Part shown: positions 11,564-23,160 of the stretch, in pieces | Position numbering within the stretch: position 1 is the first letter of the stretch | How the letters are laid out: each line of letters begins with the position of its first letter | Origin: Letharia columbiana | Lineage: Eukaryota; Ascomycota; Lecanoromycetes; Lecanorales; Parmeliaceae | Reading direction: 5' to 3' | Length of the DNA stretch: 64,000 nt | NCBI RefSeq assembly: GCF_014066305.1 | Contig: NW_023501059.1 | Location: 124,001-188,000, forward strand | Made by a program: the position numbers and the translations under genes | Notes under the pieces: generated by a model | The model's input: only the letters and a program-made list of their open reading frames with translations | Told to the model about the DNA's origin: nothing | Database searches by the model: none

Positions 11564-12343
11564 AGGGCCGGGGTGAAGGAGCGCGGGATTGAAGTATGCA
11601 GGCCATAGTCATTATATAGTCTGAAGGAAATGATTCAATACCTGGCATAGATAGTTAGTCGATAATGAATACCTCAGCTAGTGGCGTGGCGAGGGCCTTA
11701 ATATATGCCCAGGCAGAGGGCACCAGTGTTCTGAATTGCTTCCTACCATACTCAGCTCAACTGATTTGCATGGCGAGCTGTCAGTAAAGGCGGAGTGCGG
11801 TCTAAAATCTTCTTTTTTTTCCTTTCTTTCCTTTCCTTTCCTTTTCCTTTTTCTTCCTCTCTCTTTCTTCTTTCCTTTCTTTCTTTTTCTTTTCTTTCCT
11901 TTCTTTTCTTTTTTCTTCCTGGTAGATAATTGGATTCCACCCGTTGACACTAAACCATCCACGATCCAATCGGGATCCAGGAAAAGTTAACCGGGCGGTA
12001 CTGTACTCACTTGCCGGGTCCCAAAGGCAGGTAGGTAAAGTAGCAGTGCCGCGTTAGCCATTCAATGGTGGGATCCGAAAGCTCCTCCGATTGCTGTTGG
12101 GAGACTTGTTAGAGGAGAGGGAGGGAGAGAGTGAGTGGACAAGGCTTGATCAATTCGAGTCCATACAGGGAAACATTGGCATTTTTAGAGAGCCAGTGCG
12201 GCTACTTTCTAGGGTGCTAGGGCAGACCTTTCGGACAGAGGCATGATAATAGATTGATTATACGCTACTGAATCATGCAATCGCAGCGGCTATCCCAGAA
12301 TGTCTTCACGACGCCATTATCCAATGCGAACCCATCACTCTTT
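11564..12343. other. Intergenic region between convergent genes
   Basis: It lies between the 3' ends of the plus-strand metacaspase and minus-strand RNase T2 genes. Apart from the long pyrimidine tract listed separately, no gene is supported. Confidence 0.5.
11808..11920 (+). repeat. Homopyrimidine CT-rich low-complexity tract
   Basis: About 110 nt of almost pure C and T on the plus strand, made of irregular CCTTT, CTTTT and CTTC units. The lysine/arginine-rich and phenylalanine-rich open frames across it are artefacts of composition. Such tracts can form triplex DNA, but nothing here shows a function. Confidence 0.9.
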
Positions 12344-13751
12344 TTAAGAACTCTTCCAAGTAATAGTCAACCCTTGCGCCAAGGTCGCTGTGGAGACAGT
12401 CGCCTGGACGCTTCCCGACGGGACACTGCTTGCATAGAAGGCCGGGTTCTCAGCATAGGCCAGCTCACCGGCAGAGCTCGTAAAGACAGTGGCTGTTGAA
12501 ACCGAGGAGGCGCAAACAAGATCGGCGTTTTGGATCGCGCACAGGCCTTTGCTAGAAGTCAGGGTGAAGCCGCTGCCAGAGGCCGTCGCGGTGAAAGCAG
12601 CGCATGTGCCGCCGATGTACCATGTCCCTGCGCTGATGATGCAGCCGTTTGCTTGTCCGCCAGAGGTGACTTGGAGGGTTCCCTTGCCGGAGAAAGGAGT
12701 TCCGGGTGCGGATGTAGGGCTGGTGCCGGGAGCAGTGGTGGTAGAGGTGGTGATTGTGGGTGAGGTAGTGGATGAGGTGCTGGAGCCGGCTTTGGGGAGG
12801 TATTTGACGCCTGTTGCTGGACAGTCTGATGTCGCGCCGTCTAAGCCCGACGTTAGTAGAGTCAACGGCGGTAAAGAGATGAGGGTCCTTACCTGGATCA
12901 GTAGGAATGAAAGTCCCCGTCTGCACGCTTCCTTGGACATCATAAAAATACCATATTTCGTCCAGCTCATCCGTATTCTCGCACTGGATGACAGCAGTCA
13001 CACCTCTTGGTGATTGCAACGCCGCCAGTATATCCGCCGAGGTATACGTCGTTGTCGAGCTCGGCACAATGCCCGCGTTCGACAACCATGTGTAGGACGG
13101 CAATGTCTTGAACAAAGTCACCACCTTGTTGAAGAAGTCCACAACCTCCTCCTGTGGCGTATAATCCGTGTAGCAATCTGGCTCCAATGTACTGATACAT
13201 GTGCCGTGTTTTCCCCATTCATGCTCCCAGAAAGCCTCGTTTGTGCCCGTGTCACTGACCCAGTAGGTATCCATGTACGAGAGAAGGGACGTCTGGCCGG
13301 CGGCGGTTAGGATGCTGGTGATGTTGGTGTAGGCACGCGACGCATCGCAATTGGAGTCGAAGGTTCCGTCGCAGTGGTCCGGCCTATCGAAGGTTAGCAT
13401 GAGAACATGGGAGAGGACTGTTGGACCTACCAGAGGCCGTGAATGGTCCAGGAATCGACTGGTCCAGTCGAAGGGTCAGCGTCCCAAAACTGAGTCTGCG
13501 GGGAAGGAGTCAGTCAAAGTTTGCGCATGTAGATGCTGCGCGTATTGATGTACCTGCAGCAGCTGCCCGCCAGGAGCATTGAAGCAGCATGTGTTCGCTA
13601 TAGCAGAGGTGTTTTGGCAGCTAATCTGTGGATTAGAGCATGTCTCAGGCGAGCCCCCAGAGACGGTGTTGCTTGAGGCAAGGAGGGCGAATTGCGAATA
13701 TGTCAGGGCAGCTTTGGAAAGCGCCCTTACAGAAGGCATGAAGGAAGACAT
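12344..13751 (-). CDS. RNY1: Ribonuclease T2 with RNY1-type C-terminal domain
   Basis: Four exons (13751-13554, 13495-13431, 13383-12893, 12840-12344) encode 416 aa. Both RNase T2 active-site segments are present: SWTIHGLWPDHC (about 81-92, catalytic His in IHGLWP) and FWEHEWGKHGTC (about 139-150, His-Glu-Lys-His). The intron after GLW splits the first segment, and joining it restores the motif. A Ser/Thr linker (about 260-300) leads to a second domain with conserved Cys (GCIISAGTWYIGGTC), like the C-terminal domain of yeast Rny1. The N-terminus looks like a signal peptide; an upstream in-frame ATG at 13853 would add 34 residues and make the signal less typical. It is probably a vacuolar or secreted endoribonuclease for bulk RNA turnover. 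Confidence 0.92.
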
Positions 13752-14994
13752 GATGTTTGATAAAGACAAGGAGTCAAGCTGAGGGAGCGAAAGATAGGAC
13801 GGCGACGAAAGGTTCTTAAGGGCTCCATCTCGGAGCAGGCCTTGCACAGCCATGACGAATGTTTGTATGCCGGCCTGCAGCTACCTACTAGGATGGTGTA
13901 TGGGTAATAGGAGACGATGTCTGCTATGATGCTGTTGATTGGAGAGTATATTCAGATGGGACGGAAAGGAGACTGAAGACAGAAGGAGAAGGTTGCATAA
14001 GAAGAGAAAAGAGTCGTCTGAAGGAGCCCATCAAATCAGATGGTCGAGCTGCTCACAAACTTGTTCAGGCGCAGGAACAGGAGAGAGAAGAGAAGAGAAG
14101 AGACCTTCCCAAAGGATCACCTGCTCCTTTGGCAAAGAAAAGAAAGTGGTTTTCATTATGGCTGATTGCTACGGTACCCACGATGCTGCTTGATTGGCCC
14201 TTGAGCTTACGAGTAGCGGGTACCTGCCGGTCCTGATCGTCCACTCAATCGCACTCGAGAGACTTGGCGCCGGAACGGGTTCACCTTTCGGGCGCTAGCC
14301 GGTTTCGACACCGCGTCGCCCAACTTTCCTCAGGGGCAGCCTTCTCTCTTTGCACCTTCTTGCGTCATCTCTCTCAATATCATCCATCCTTTCTTGTTCC
14401 TTCAGCGTTGTTAATACCAATAAACAAGCGCGGTGTCTTTTCTGCTTCCATCTCGAGGTTACGCCCGTAAAAGTCACGGCACCCGGGGCAACGCCTTCCT
14501 CGACATTGAAAGTGAGGCTTCCCGGAGACCTGACGCGAGCCTTCCCCATGAGATGAGCAGCCAGAAGGACCTCCACAATGCACATCTGGAACTAGCAGCT
14601 AATGGAGATGCGAAACCTGCGCTCTCCGTTGACTACCTCTCAAAACCTCAAGATGATGACTCCTTACGAGGAAGCCAGGCGAGGAGACAGCGGACCCCCG
14701 TAGAGGCTCAGCCGTAGCATAATGATATATGACTACTTTCGCATATATTGGTAGCCATGCTCAACTATGAAGTTTTTCATTGTAAGGGCCGCTTCGATTG
14801 ACTTCTTCCACACTTCGACGTTTCCGGCGATATTACTCCCTTTTCATTATTGTCGTCATTCTTTCATGATTTTTTAACCCTTTTCTTACATAAATGTTTC
14901 GAGTCTACACTCCCCATCATGTATCCGAACAGCCTACTCCTTGCAACTTTACCTCTAGCGTCTGCCCATTATTCAGCCTTAACAAAACCCCCCC
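13752..14994. other. Divergent promoter region, RNase T2 to zinc-finger gene
   Basis: It contains no well-supported gene apart from the weak small ORF at 14553-14717. Both neighbouring genes are transcribed away from it. Confidence 0.4.
14553..14717 (+). CDS. Possible small protein (54 aa)
   Basis: An ATG-started frame beginning MSSQKDLHNAHLELAANGD with a hydrophilic, non-repetitive composition. The same frame is open well upstream but without an ATG. No family is recognised. It may be a real small gene, an upstream exon or chance; weak support. Confidence 0.2.
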   Translation: MSSQKDLHNAHLELAANGDAKPALSVDYLSKPQDDDSLRGSQARRQRTPVEAQP

Positions 14995-16830
14995 ATGATG
15001 TCCCCTTCATGCGGCAATCTAGCAGCCCTGAATCGGCGACTCCAGAATATAAGCCAGCACCCAGTCGACCAGAGCCATCCGATCAAGCTTGAAGATTTCG
15101 AGATCAAACCCACCAAACCCAAGTACATATGTGCAGAATGCGCCTGGACGACATCAGCGAACGCTGGTGCTCTCGCCCGTCATTTCACCGTAAAACACAC
15201 CTCCCGTCTCCAATGTTCTGACTGCGGACGTCTTTGTGAAAATCGAGACGAGTTGGAGAAGCACCGGTTGGAGAAGCACAGACACCTCTGTCTGGGTTGC
15301 CAGAGGTTCTTCCCTACCGTGAACGAATGCAAACATCACGAACCATGTGAGATGGAGCACCGCATTGCTCCAGCAACTGGAAATGGTGCTTCATCCCGTA
15401 CAATAATTGAGCAACCTACAGGTGGGAAAGCTCCAGCCAGCGGACAGAGTATTCTAAACAGGAGAGGCAGTGTACAGTCCGGATCTTGCCCAGACCCGGG
15501 ATGCCAGCTCACCTTTCTAGACTTTGATACCCTGTACGAGCATTATGTCGGTCTACATCCTCTCTGTATCGTCTACCGTGGCCATTCAAAACCATTTAAA
15601 TGTCCTTTCTGTTCAAAGAGATACCAGCATGACCGTTTTATCCCAGGACACGTCAGAACTCACAAGTCAAAATCTTTGGACGGGCCGTGGATTGGAGACG
15701 CCGAGGATCAGGAAGCCCTGATTCGACAGTCTCAAGCTGCTATGGCAAACAGAGAGTCCGAATTGCGCTTCAAAGCCCAAGACGAAGCTGATCGTACCTC
15801 GAGCGACGAGGAAGAGTACTCCGTACCTATAAAAGAGGAAGAGGAATACTCTCTAGTCCTCAAAGATTGTGAGATCTACATCGATGACGGATTAGAACCT
15901 TTAAATCAACTTCCGGAGCAGCCAGATCAACTCAAGGAGCCAGAGCATCAGCGCTTCAGCGAGACGACGCCAATCGGAATAGTGCTTCAGGCCTCGCCTG
16001 CAGACTTACCTAATTCTCCTCCTGCGAATGAGACAGCGGCTGTCGAAGCCGCAGCCGCAACCTCGACTGTCGGACCCGAAATGTCTGATTCGATGGACCT
16101 GGATGACGACTACCCCGAAAGATTTGCCCTCGATGACGACGAAATTCAGTCGGGAACGAGCAATCTAGAATCCAGCATCGTCGATGCCCAAATTGTAGAC
16201 GGCATCTTCCATCAAAGTCTCTCACGTGAGATAGTACGCGCTCTCCAAATGCAGCACTTTATCAACGTCAGTGAAGTCGTGGACCTATTTACCTACTTCC
16301 TCGACCAACCTCAGCGCTTTTACGTCCTGGAACAGCTCGCAAGCATCAATCTCAACCAGCATGACAGCATGATCTTAGAAGCGTTACACGGCACCGTCTT
16401 GAAAGCTCTTATCGACGCCTGGGTCGACTTCAAACGTCTCGCTATCCGCTCTGCCCCTCAGCTGATAATACAAGCCAATAATCAGAGGATTGGTTCCGGA
16501 AAGTCAGTCACATGGGCTCTTCTTCAGTACTGTCTGAACCTCGAAAACATGATCTATCGAAACAAGGTAAATATCGCGCACCACTTCCTTCGGGATCCGC
16601 CTCTTGACGATTTCGCGGTCGGTATGGACGCTCCGTTCCCTCGCCTCGTGGCTGCTCTTGCGGACCGGGTCAGAAACAGGACAGTGCATGACCTAGCAAT
16701 TGTGTTCACCAACGAGATGATTCTGAGGGAGATGAGCGATTATGTCAAGATATTGCAGCTGGTTTTCAGGCCGCTGTATCCAGTTGCCGCGGGACATGAG
16801 AGGCTGTGGAGGGAGCTGCGATTACTTTGA
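14995..16830 (+). CDS. C2H2 zinc-finger protein, probable nuclear regulator
   Basis: An intronless 611-aa ORF. Four to five C2H2-like fingers sit in the N-terminal third: C46-x2-C with HFTVKH, C74-x2-C with HRLEKH, a degenerate CLGCQRFF finger near 99-118, CPDPGC with HYVGLH at 165-188, and CPFC with HVRTH at 203-223. An acidic Glu/Asp/Ser region follows (about 260-390), then a mostly helical region of about 220 aa (VDGIFHQSLSREIVRALQMQ onward) with no domain I know. It ends RLWRELRLL. The layout suggests a DNA-binding regulator with an acidic activation-like segment, but targets are unknown. Another in-frame ATG immediately follows the chosen one. Confidence 0.88.
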   Translation: MMSPSCGNLAALNRRLQNISQHPVDQSHPIKLEDFEIKPTKPKYICAECAWTTSANAGALARHFTVKHTSRLQCSDCGRLCENRDELEKHRLEKHRHLCLGCQRFFPTVNECKHHEPCEMEHRIAPATGNGASSRTIIEQPTGGKAPASGQSILNRRGSVQSGSCPDPGCQLTFLDFDTLYEHYVGLHPLCIVYRGHSKPFKCPFCSKRYQHDRFIPGHVRTHKSKSLDGPWIGDAEDQEALIRQSQAAMANRESELRFKAQDEADRTSSDEEEYSVPIKEEEEYSLVLKDCEIYIDDGLEPLNQLPEQPDQLKEPEHQRFSETTPIGIVLQASPADLPNSPPANETAAVEAAAATSTVGPEMSDSMDLDDDYPERFALDDDEIQSGTSNLESSIVDAQIVDGIFHQSLSREIVRALQMQHFINVSEVVDLFTYFLDQPQRFYVLEQLASINLNQHDSMILEALHGTVLKALIDAWVDFKRLAIRSAPQLIIQANNQRIGSGKSVTWALLQYCLNLENMIYRNKVNIAHHFLRDPPLDDFAVGMDAPFPRLVAALADRVRNRTVHDLAIVFTNEMILREMSDYVKILQLVFRPLYPVAAGHERLWRELRLL

Positions 16831-17639
16831 GGGGTTGGTATCATTGTACTAATAGCGTATTATCATTGGCTATGCGTTCAGTCTTTATGCTTGTGACCGT
16901 TTCCATTTGATTGAGTAGGATTGCTGCCAGCTTCGTTCCCTTCCTTGGAAGATTTGAGATACAGTCAGCGGGCATGTGACACGTCGACTCACGGTGCCTG
17001 GACGCTAAGTCCTAAATGGCTAGCTTTGGTTTCTCAGCAAATTTCGATCTTTCAGTCACCATATATCTGCACTATACATAAATTCCTGCCTGTCTTCGTC
17101 TTTATTCTAGATTGTTCTACCTGACTCTCCTGCTCTAATGAGCCTCAGCTTGGCCCGTCCCTTCCTCTTAGCTCGTGCTGATGTTTTTACCCTTTTCTTG
17201 ACCCCATATCTCTTTCTCCAATTTGCGTCTCAAGCAGAAAACCCATGAGCTATGCATGTCCGAAAGAATTCCGCCGTTCGGATGAAAAAAGCCTCATGCA
17301 CTTGCCACTAGGCATGACCAACGTAAGAGTTTCAGCAGTATCCGAGCACCTCAGCTCTCTTTTGCAAGGCATCGAGATCCGTAGATCGCGAGTTGACAGT
17401 CTACAGGGACTGGCATCGAAGTTCGAAATTCCACCTGTATGAATTGCTGTGCGCCCCCAGGTCGGTTCCGCAGCACTGGCGCTCTTACGCCTGCCTTCGA
17501 GGCCATGGCGGATCTGGTCCAGGAACAGCGAAATAAAGCCGCCGACCCAAGCGCAACTAGTACGCTTGAGCTACACCCATGCAAATCCCATAGCTAGGTC
17601 TACTGGGCGATACAAGCTGCGTCGAGCCCGACTTTCGCG
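16831..17639. other. Intergenic or decayed N-terminal part of the HET gene
   Basis: Two short plus-strand frames (17245-17442 and 17449 onward) precede the HET pseudogene. They may be its eroded N-terminus but show no recognisable motif. Otherwise nothing is supported. Confidence 0.35.
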
Positions 17640-19215
17640 TCGCGGACAAGATTCCACGGAACCCTACTCTTACATATCGCTTCCAGGCTCGTGGAGATTC
17701 TACCCGGAGAAGATGTAAACATCCATTTTAGGATGCACATTGCGGACCTGGACAGCATCAGTCCCCTACGCATCGATGAGAAGCCTAGGGCTTACGAGGC
17801 TCTACCCTACACATGGCACAGTCAGGCATTGGCCAAGACTATACTACGTGATGGAAGGTTACTACAGGTGGCGCACAGTCTCTACGAGGCCCTTTATTCT
17901 CTGCGCAGATCTACTATCAATAGACTTTGGCTGGATCGACGCAATCTGCATAAATCAAGCCGACCTGCAAGAACAGAACCATCAAGTGGGCCTCATGAGA
18001 CACACCTACAATCGCGCGGCTCTTGTCATATGGTGGCTTGGGAAAGAGGACGAGTACACTGCCACCGCAATCCAATTCATCGGCGGGATCATCAAGGAGC
18101 ACGTCTCAGCAGGTGTAAGCTTACATGCCAGTCCGGATGCCATTTGGATTTTGGAGCAAACAGACCATGAACGCCATGAATCTGCCTCACTTCCCCTCTC
18201 ATGAATGGGAAGCCCTTGCGAGACTGTTCGAACGAGCTTATTTCTGCAGGATCTGGGTCGTGCGAGAGTTGGTAGTTTCGTCAAATGCTGTGGTCAGATG
18301 TGGCTCCCTGATCATCAGATGGCAATCTGTCGAATACACCGCTCGATCACTACTAGCTACTGGATGGATAGGAGTCTTGAAGCAAGCCTACGGCTCAAAC
18401 GCCACCCCAGACTTCGTGCAGACAATCAGCAATTGCAGAGCCAGTTTTGCCAAGCCGAAAGGCGGCCAATGAATCCCTCTGAGTCGGCTTCTGAGCGCTA
18501 CTCGTCGCCTCAAATCGACTGACCCGCGGGACAAAATTATTGTCGTGGTATGCTTGGCGGATCATCGGACAGGGGGTATGCCTGTTTCGAGGATACTGGA
18601 CTATGATAGGTCAGTCGCACAGCTCTATCGGGACATTACGGACTATCTCATATGTAGCCAAAAGTTGTCTAACCTTGCTCTCAAGCATTGAAGACGTTTC
18701 GCATCGACGCTTTAACGGACTTCCGTCTTGGGTGCCGGATTACAGCGTCTGGCAGCGGCAGTGTCTTAGGGGCATCAATCCGGGTTGGCCATCTGCATTT
18801 TCGGGCCGCCGGATACACGCCGTTCTCTGCTAGATGGACCGAAGTCTCACAGCTCCTAGCTGTCGATGGCGTTTGTCACGACAAAATTGATACAGTATCC
18901 GAGAAGGCTTTAGAGCACCAAGCCCAAGACATGGACATAGTACTAGAATGGCTACGAGTAGCAGAACCCTTGATACGCAACAGAGCGCTAGGCATTGACG
19001 CTTTCTGGCAGACGCTGATCGGCTATCAGGGACGACATTATGTCATGCTTTAAAACAACACGGCATGCATTTTGAGAGCTATATGCTGCCTGGAGATCAA
19101 GTGTGTAAGCTCAGTGGTGGTCGTGTCCCTTTCATACTGGGGGCGAAGGATCTGGGTTTCGTTTGGTAGGTGAGTCATACGTGCATGGCTTGATGGAAGG
19201 TCAGTCAGTCAATAG
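17640..19215 (+). pseudogene. HET (heterokaryon incompatibility) domain protein, frameshifted
   Basis: HET-domain hallmarks appear in order on the plus strand but in changing frames. RLVEILPGEDVNIHF and YEALPYTW are in frame of 17691. WIDAICINQADLQEQ and YNRAALVIWWLG are in frame of 17740. FCRIWVVRELV is in frame of 18125. STDPRDKIIVV and DYDRSVAQLYRDI are in a further frame near 18490-18670, and GLPSWVPDYSVW in frame of 18540. Finally GESYVHGLMEGQ, a typical HET C-terminal block, lies at about 19168. Stops and shifts are too many and too close to explain by introns, so this is a broken gene. Base composition is normal, so RIP is not the cause. Intact HET proteins trigger cell death on non-self fusion. 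Confidence 0.85.
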
Positions 19216-19688
19216 CGGAGTCGAGGTACAAGACTTTCTCTTGCGTCGAAGGACGTCATGCATCAAAGCTACCAGATCCATTGACCATGGAGATAGGAGA
19301 AAGACATTTGTCATTAAGAAAGGCCGAATGTATGGGGTACTTAGAAATGGAAGGTTCCAGTCACCAATAAGGCGAGAGATCTGAGCAATCTCATATCTCG
19401 CTACATACGTCGCTGTTTCAACCGTTGAGCCTTACTTTTGTTAAATTTGCACACCAAGGTTGGGTTTATTCAATAATAATGCGCAGAGCGAGCCAGCTGG
19501 GATTTCAGCGCGTAAAGAATAACTTCGCCACAGGCCAAAGCGGAGACACTTTCGTCGCCAATCGCTCTTTCGATATGCGCATGCGTTCCTCACCAGGATC
19601 AAGCAAGATCGACTAGGTACGTTAATGAAAACTTCCTCTTTTTCGTCTCCCGAAAATCCACTTGGTACTGATCATCGAAGCCACCATC

Positions 19689-20780
19689 ATGATCTCGTTC
19701 ACCGCTTTCGTGCTTGCACTTTCAAGCATAATCCTTGTCTCCGCCCTTACATTGAACAGCTCATCACTGATCCTACCAGGCTCTGCCGTAGCCAGTGTTA
19801 CCAGCTCCAATTACATTCACGAATGCAACGGGATAAGATACGGCTACAGCTTGGACAGCACAAGTTGCACCGAAGCTTTGAACCAAATAGATGCCTCCTC
19901 TACCACCGAGCAGACCTACGGTGCGCGGTATAAAGGTTCATTCGACGTAAAGTTGCCCAAAAGATACATCAGCTGTCCGTTTTCCCTATCCTAGAAGCTG
20001 CGTGCGAGAAAATGCTCTCCTGGACTGATGCTCTGTTCACTGACAGCGGACGGACGCTGCATCATCGAACCGAACATCATACTCGGTGAACCCTCCGCTC
20101 GTGCGAGTCTGCAAGAAGTCGCATCCGCAGCCAGCTACATCATCGACCAATGTGTGACTGCAAGGCCATCCCAGGGCGGGAAAGTGCGCGATATAGGTAA
20201 GCAGTTCAGTCTGCAGTCAGAGCAGTAAAACTAGTGCTGTATCCCGTGACTGACATAACTTTCTCAGGTGGCGACAACGACCTAAGCGTCGCCGTTCTAA
20301 AGTATGAGCCCAAACAAGTGCAATGTTCTGGCACGGTATCCCCTTCGCTACTGTCATCGTGCCAGAACATCGTCAACACCATGCCCGCAAGCATGGACTT
20401 TACGACCTGGGGACCGGAAAATGACCCACTGGCTGTTATGAAGTTGCCTCTGACATATCATTCATGTGAGTTTGTATACCAGGTCCTGTTCCCCAAAAAT
20501 GATGCATCTGAGACCCAGATTGAACGAATGATGCATTTAGTGGATCAAAGATGCAAATTGAGCATTCGCACTGATGGCCTGACGGATACATTTTCGAGAT
20601 ATCAGTTGTGGACCGTGGCGGTGGCGCTGACTGGCGTGTGTGTGAGGAACGAACAGGTAGGGATGAGAGATGGTTTGGGTAAGTCTTATGTCTAGGAATG
20701 AGGCATCACGTAAGACACAGCTAATGCGAGCAATGATAGGGCTGGGCGATCACCTCTCCATGGAAATTGGTCCAGCATGA
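19689..20780 (+). CDS. Secreted cysteine-containing protein of unknown function (copy B)
   Basis: Five exons (19689-19974, 20047-20196, 20268-20465, 20541-20678, 20740-20780) encode 270 aa. Exon 1 starts at the ATG of MISFTAFVLALSS, a clear signal peptide. The first donor is GTCCGT, a weaker signal, but joining it gives RYISSDGRCIIEPN, which aligns with RWSSDDGQCVID of the gene at 84-1434. Other shared blocks are ECNGIRYGYSLDSTSC, DIGGDNDLSV, KYEPKQVQCSG, MKLPLTYHS and QLWTVAVALTGVCV. The first three introns match copy A in position and phase. Copy B has one more near the end. Function is unknown; secretion is inferred from the signal peptide and the paired Cys residues. Confidence 0.84.
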
Positions 20781-22101
20781 AATCGCTAAAGTTGGGGGCA
20801 ACAAGGGAACAGGAAGGTTCCAAAGGGTTCCTGCGTTTCGTGTCCACAACGTGCCATTCCGCAGCTCTTTCTCTTTCCCTTTCTTGATCTGCAAGAGTCT
20901 GAGCGAAAATCAGATCGATCGCCTCACCCCTACCCTCAGATATGTCCCTGAAAATCGCCTGAACGCATTGTTGAAATATGCTCCCAGCCTTGTGGTAGGG
21001 CTAGCCAACTACTTTTTAGTAGGCTTCACAGCCGTTCTTCTTCTTGATAACAACAACTTCCACACCACATTTCAATACCTATGGAAGAAAGACATATCCC
21101 ACCTCCCCAACATCTCCATCTTGCATTTCTCAAGCGAACCCCCCCCCCCGCCCCCCCAATCTCTCACAATAAACCCGGGGTCCACCAAAACATCCCCTCG
21201 ATCCCTAGGAAAGAAAATCTCAATACCTACTACCTCACAAGCCCAACCACCTGGCCGCAACCCTCATCCCAAATCCGATTCTTACGTCTCAAAGTGTAAG
21301 AAACGAAAAACCCTTCCTTCCTTCCCTCTTTTCTTGCTTTCTTTCTTCCTCCAATCGTATTTACCTGCAAACCAGATACTACACATCCACACACGGACAC
21401 AGAGCTTGGAAGATCACATGTTGGCAATGGGTATCACCCCACGCGGAACAAAACCGCAAAACGAGGCCCAGATCTCTAAAAAGGCCGCAACAGGTATCAC
21501 AGTCATGCGCAAGTAGCCGTCCAGCGTGAGGATTCATCGTCCACATCGCGTCATTCCACTCTCATCCCTGTAGTGTTGGCCCCCTCCAGAAAGCAGTACT
21601 CCCGCACTCGAAGAGGTCATCCAGCTCCGACTCCATATTGACGCACATCCCAATCACTCAACCCCGCGCTTTACAACGGACAGCACACCCAAGATCACCT
21701 TCATGACTCCTATCTTTCAACTGCGACTTCCACCAGCTCGATCCGCGTTGGGCCTTTTCTTTCAACATATCTCCTCGAGTGGGTCAGCGAAAATACGCTA
21801 TAGCCCTGGAGGCCAAAAAACGTCGAGAGCAAGCACACGAGGCCGATGCGAGCGCCACCTTCGGCTTTCGGGCTATCTCGGATCAGAAGAAAGGTGAAAG
21901 TTGGGTGGGGGAGTGTCGGCTGGTAAGCAAGCGTGTCCGTATCGATACAGCACGTACACATGCAAGCGGTCGGAGTCTTTTGCATGAAGTCGAAAGAAAA
22001 AGGGGCTTGTTACCGTTGCGTATCACGATCGTAGGCTGCTGATTACACGAGTTGCACGGTACCGGGATCATCATGAGCCCAAGTTTCTACAACCGACTTG
22101 C
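20781..22101. other. Intergenic, low-complexity patches, no supported gene
   Basis: It holds a C-rich run (21139-21157) and a pyrimidine-rich stretch near 21310-21350. A long plus-strand frame (20767-21516) has no ATG at its start and reads as low-complexity sequence. Nothing is recognised. Confidence 0.45.
21139..21157 (+). repeat. Poly-C tract interrupted once by G
   Basis: A run of C with a single internal G on the plus strand. No function is evident; it is a likely site of sequencing or replication slippage. Confidence 0.85.
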
Positions 22102-23160
22102 CTAAAGACCATCATCGTGCCGCCACACCTTCATCCACCTCTGATCCAACGCGGCGCCCTCCTCATAGAACCTCAGATCGCTCGCCAACCTGATCCTGCC
22201 CAGCTCGTCCTCGTTCTTGGTCGCCGCGTGGATCATATACGGCTTGTGGAAAACCACATCACCGGCCTCATAATCACCGACCAACCACCTCAGTTTCCCA
22301 CCCGCCCTCACCCGTCCAAACTCCTCGGCGTCATGCGACAAGAACCCATCTTCCATCATGAGCCTATTGAACGCATCGACACGCTCCCCAGGACTCAGCC
22401 CCTCCGCATCCCGCCCGAACTCAGCCTCCATCTCCTCGCCGAGCTCACCGCTGCCTTCGAGGTACATCAAGCCGCCGCCCGTAGGCCTACAGTCCCCGAT
22501 CGGGACCCACGCGGTGAGGAACTCGGCGTCGCCGGCCCGGAGGAACAGTTTGTCGTAGTGGACGCCGGTGCTGCGGCTGCCGGGGCAGTTGTGCCGCAGC
22601 ATGGCGCGGTCGACGAGGACTTCCGCGCGCCAGCGCATCAGGTGCCGGACGAAGGCGCGGAGGGCGGGGTGGGTGAGGAAGCGGCGGTAGGCGGGTGTCG
22701 CGTGGGCGGTGTCGAGGAGGGCGAGGGTCGCGGGGTCCGGGGCGCCGCCGAGGCCTTGGTGCGCGAGGGGGTCGTTGGCCGGGTCGAAGATGCCGTCGCG
22801 GGGGGAGGAGGAGGGGAGGAGGATGCCGGTGGGGGAGAGTTGTTGGAAATAGCTGGGGGGGTTTTTTGATTGTGAGCGGGTGGAAAGGCGGGGCGGAGGG
22901 GCGAGCTCGAATGTGGCTCGGACTTACTGTTCCCGCATGTCGAGAACGTCTTCTCGAGGTATGAGATTCTTCACCCAGAGATAGCCGTCGCGTTCGTAGC
23001 GTGCGTTCATCTGTTCCCATGGTGTGTCGGTCGTGATGGATTGCATCCAGCCTGTGGACGCTGCTTCGACATGACTTCCTTGGTTTGAGCGAAGGGTTGG
23101 GAGCTTTGGGGGGTGAATGATGCTGTCGTGCAATAGGGTTTGTACGTCACATGAGGCCAT
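22102..23160 (-). CDS. Phytanoyl-CoA dioxygenase (PhyH) family protein
   Basis: Two exons (23160-22928 and 22852-22102; intron GTAAGT...CCCAG) encode 327 aa. Joining them gives MREHYFQQLSPTGILLP, the usual PhyH block that follows YLWVKNLIPREDV. Iron ligands are H and D of GVHYDKLF (about 176 and 178) and the distal His of MIHAAT (about 286). FLTAWVPIGDCRPTGGGLMY is the conserved core strand. The family comprises 2OG/Fe(II) oxygenases acting on acyl-CoAs or small metabolites; the substrate is unknown. Exon 2 is conspicuously GC-rich, which produces long spurious open frames on the other strand. Confidence 0.92.

Noticed and set aside
11678..11962. Lys/Arg/Glu-rich 94-aa frame
   Set aside because: It is translated from the homopyrimidine tract and is a composition artefact.
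20767..21516. 249-aa plus-strand frame
   Set aside because: It lacks an ATG at its start, overlaps the last exon of the secreted gene in another frame and contains poly-Pro from the C-tract.
22117..22869. 250-aa plus-strand frame
   Set aside because: A shadow of the GC-rich PhyH exon; the minus strand carries the iron-binding motifs.
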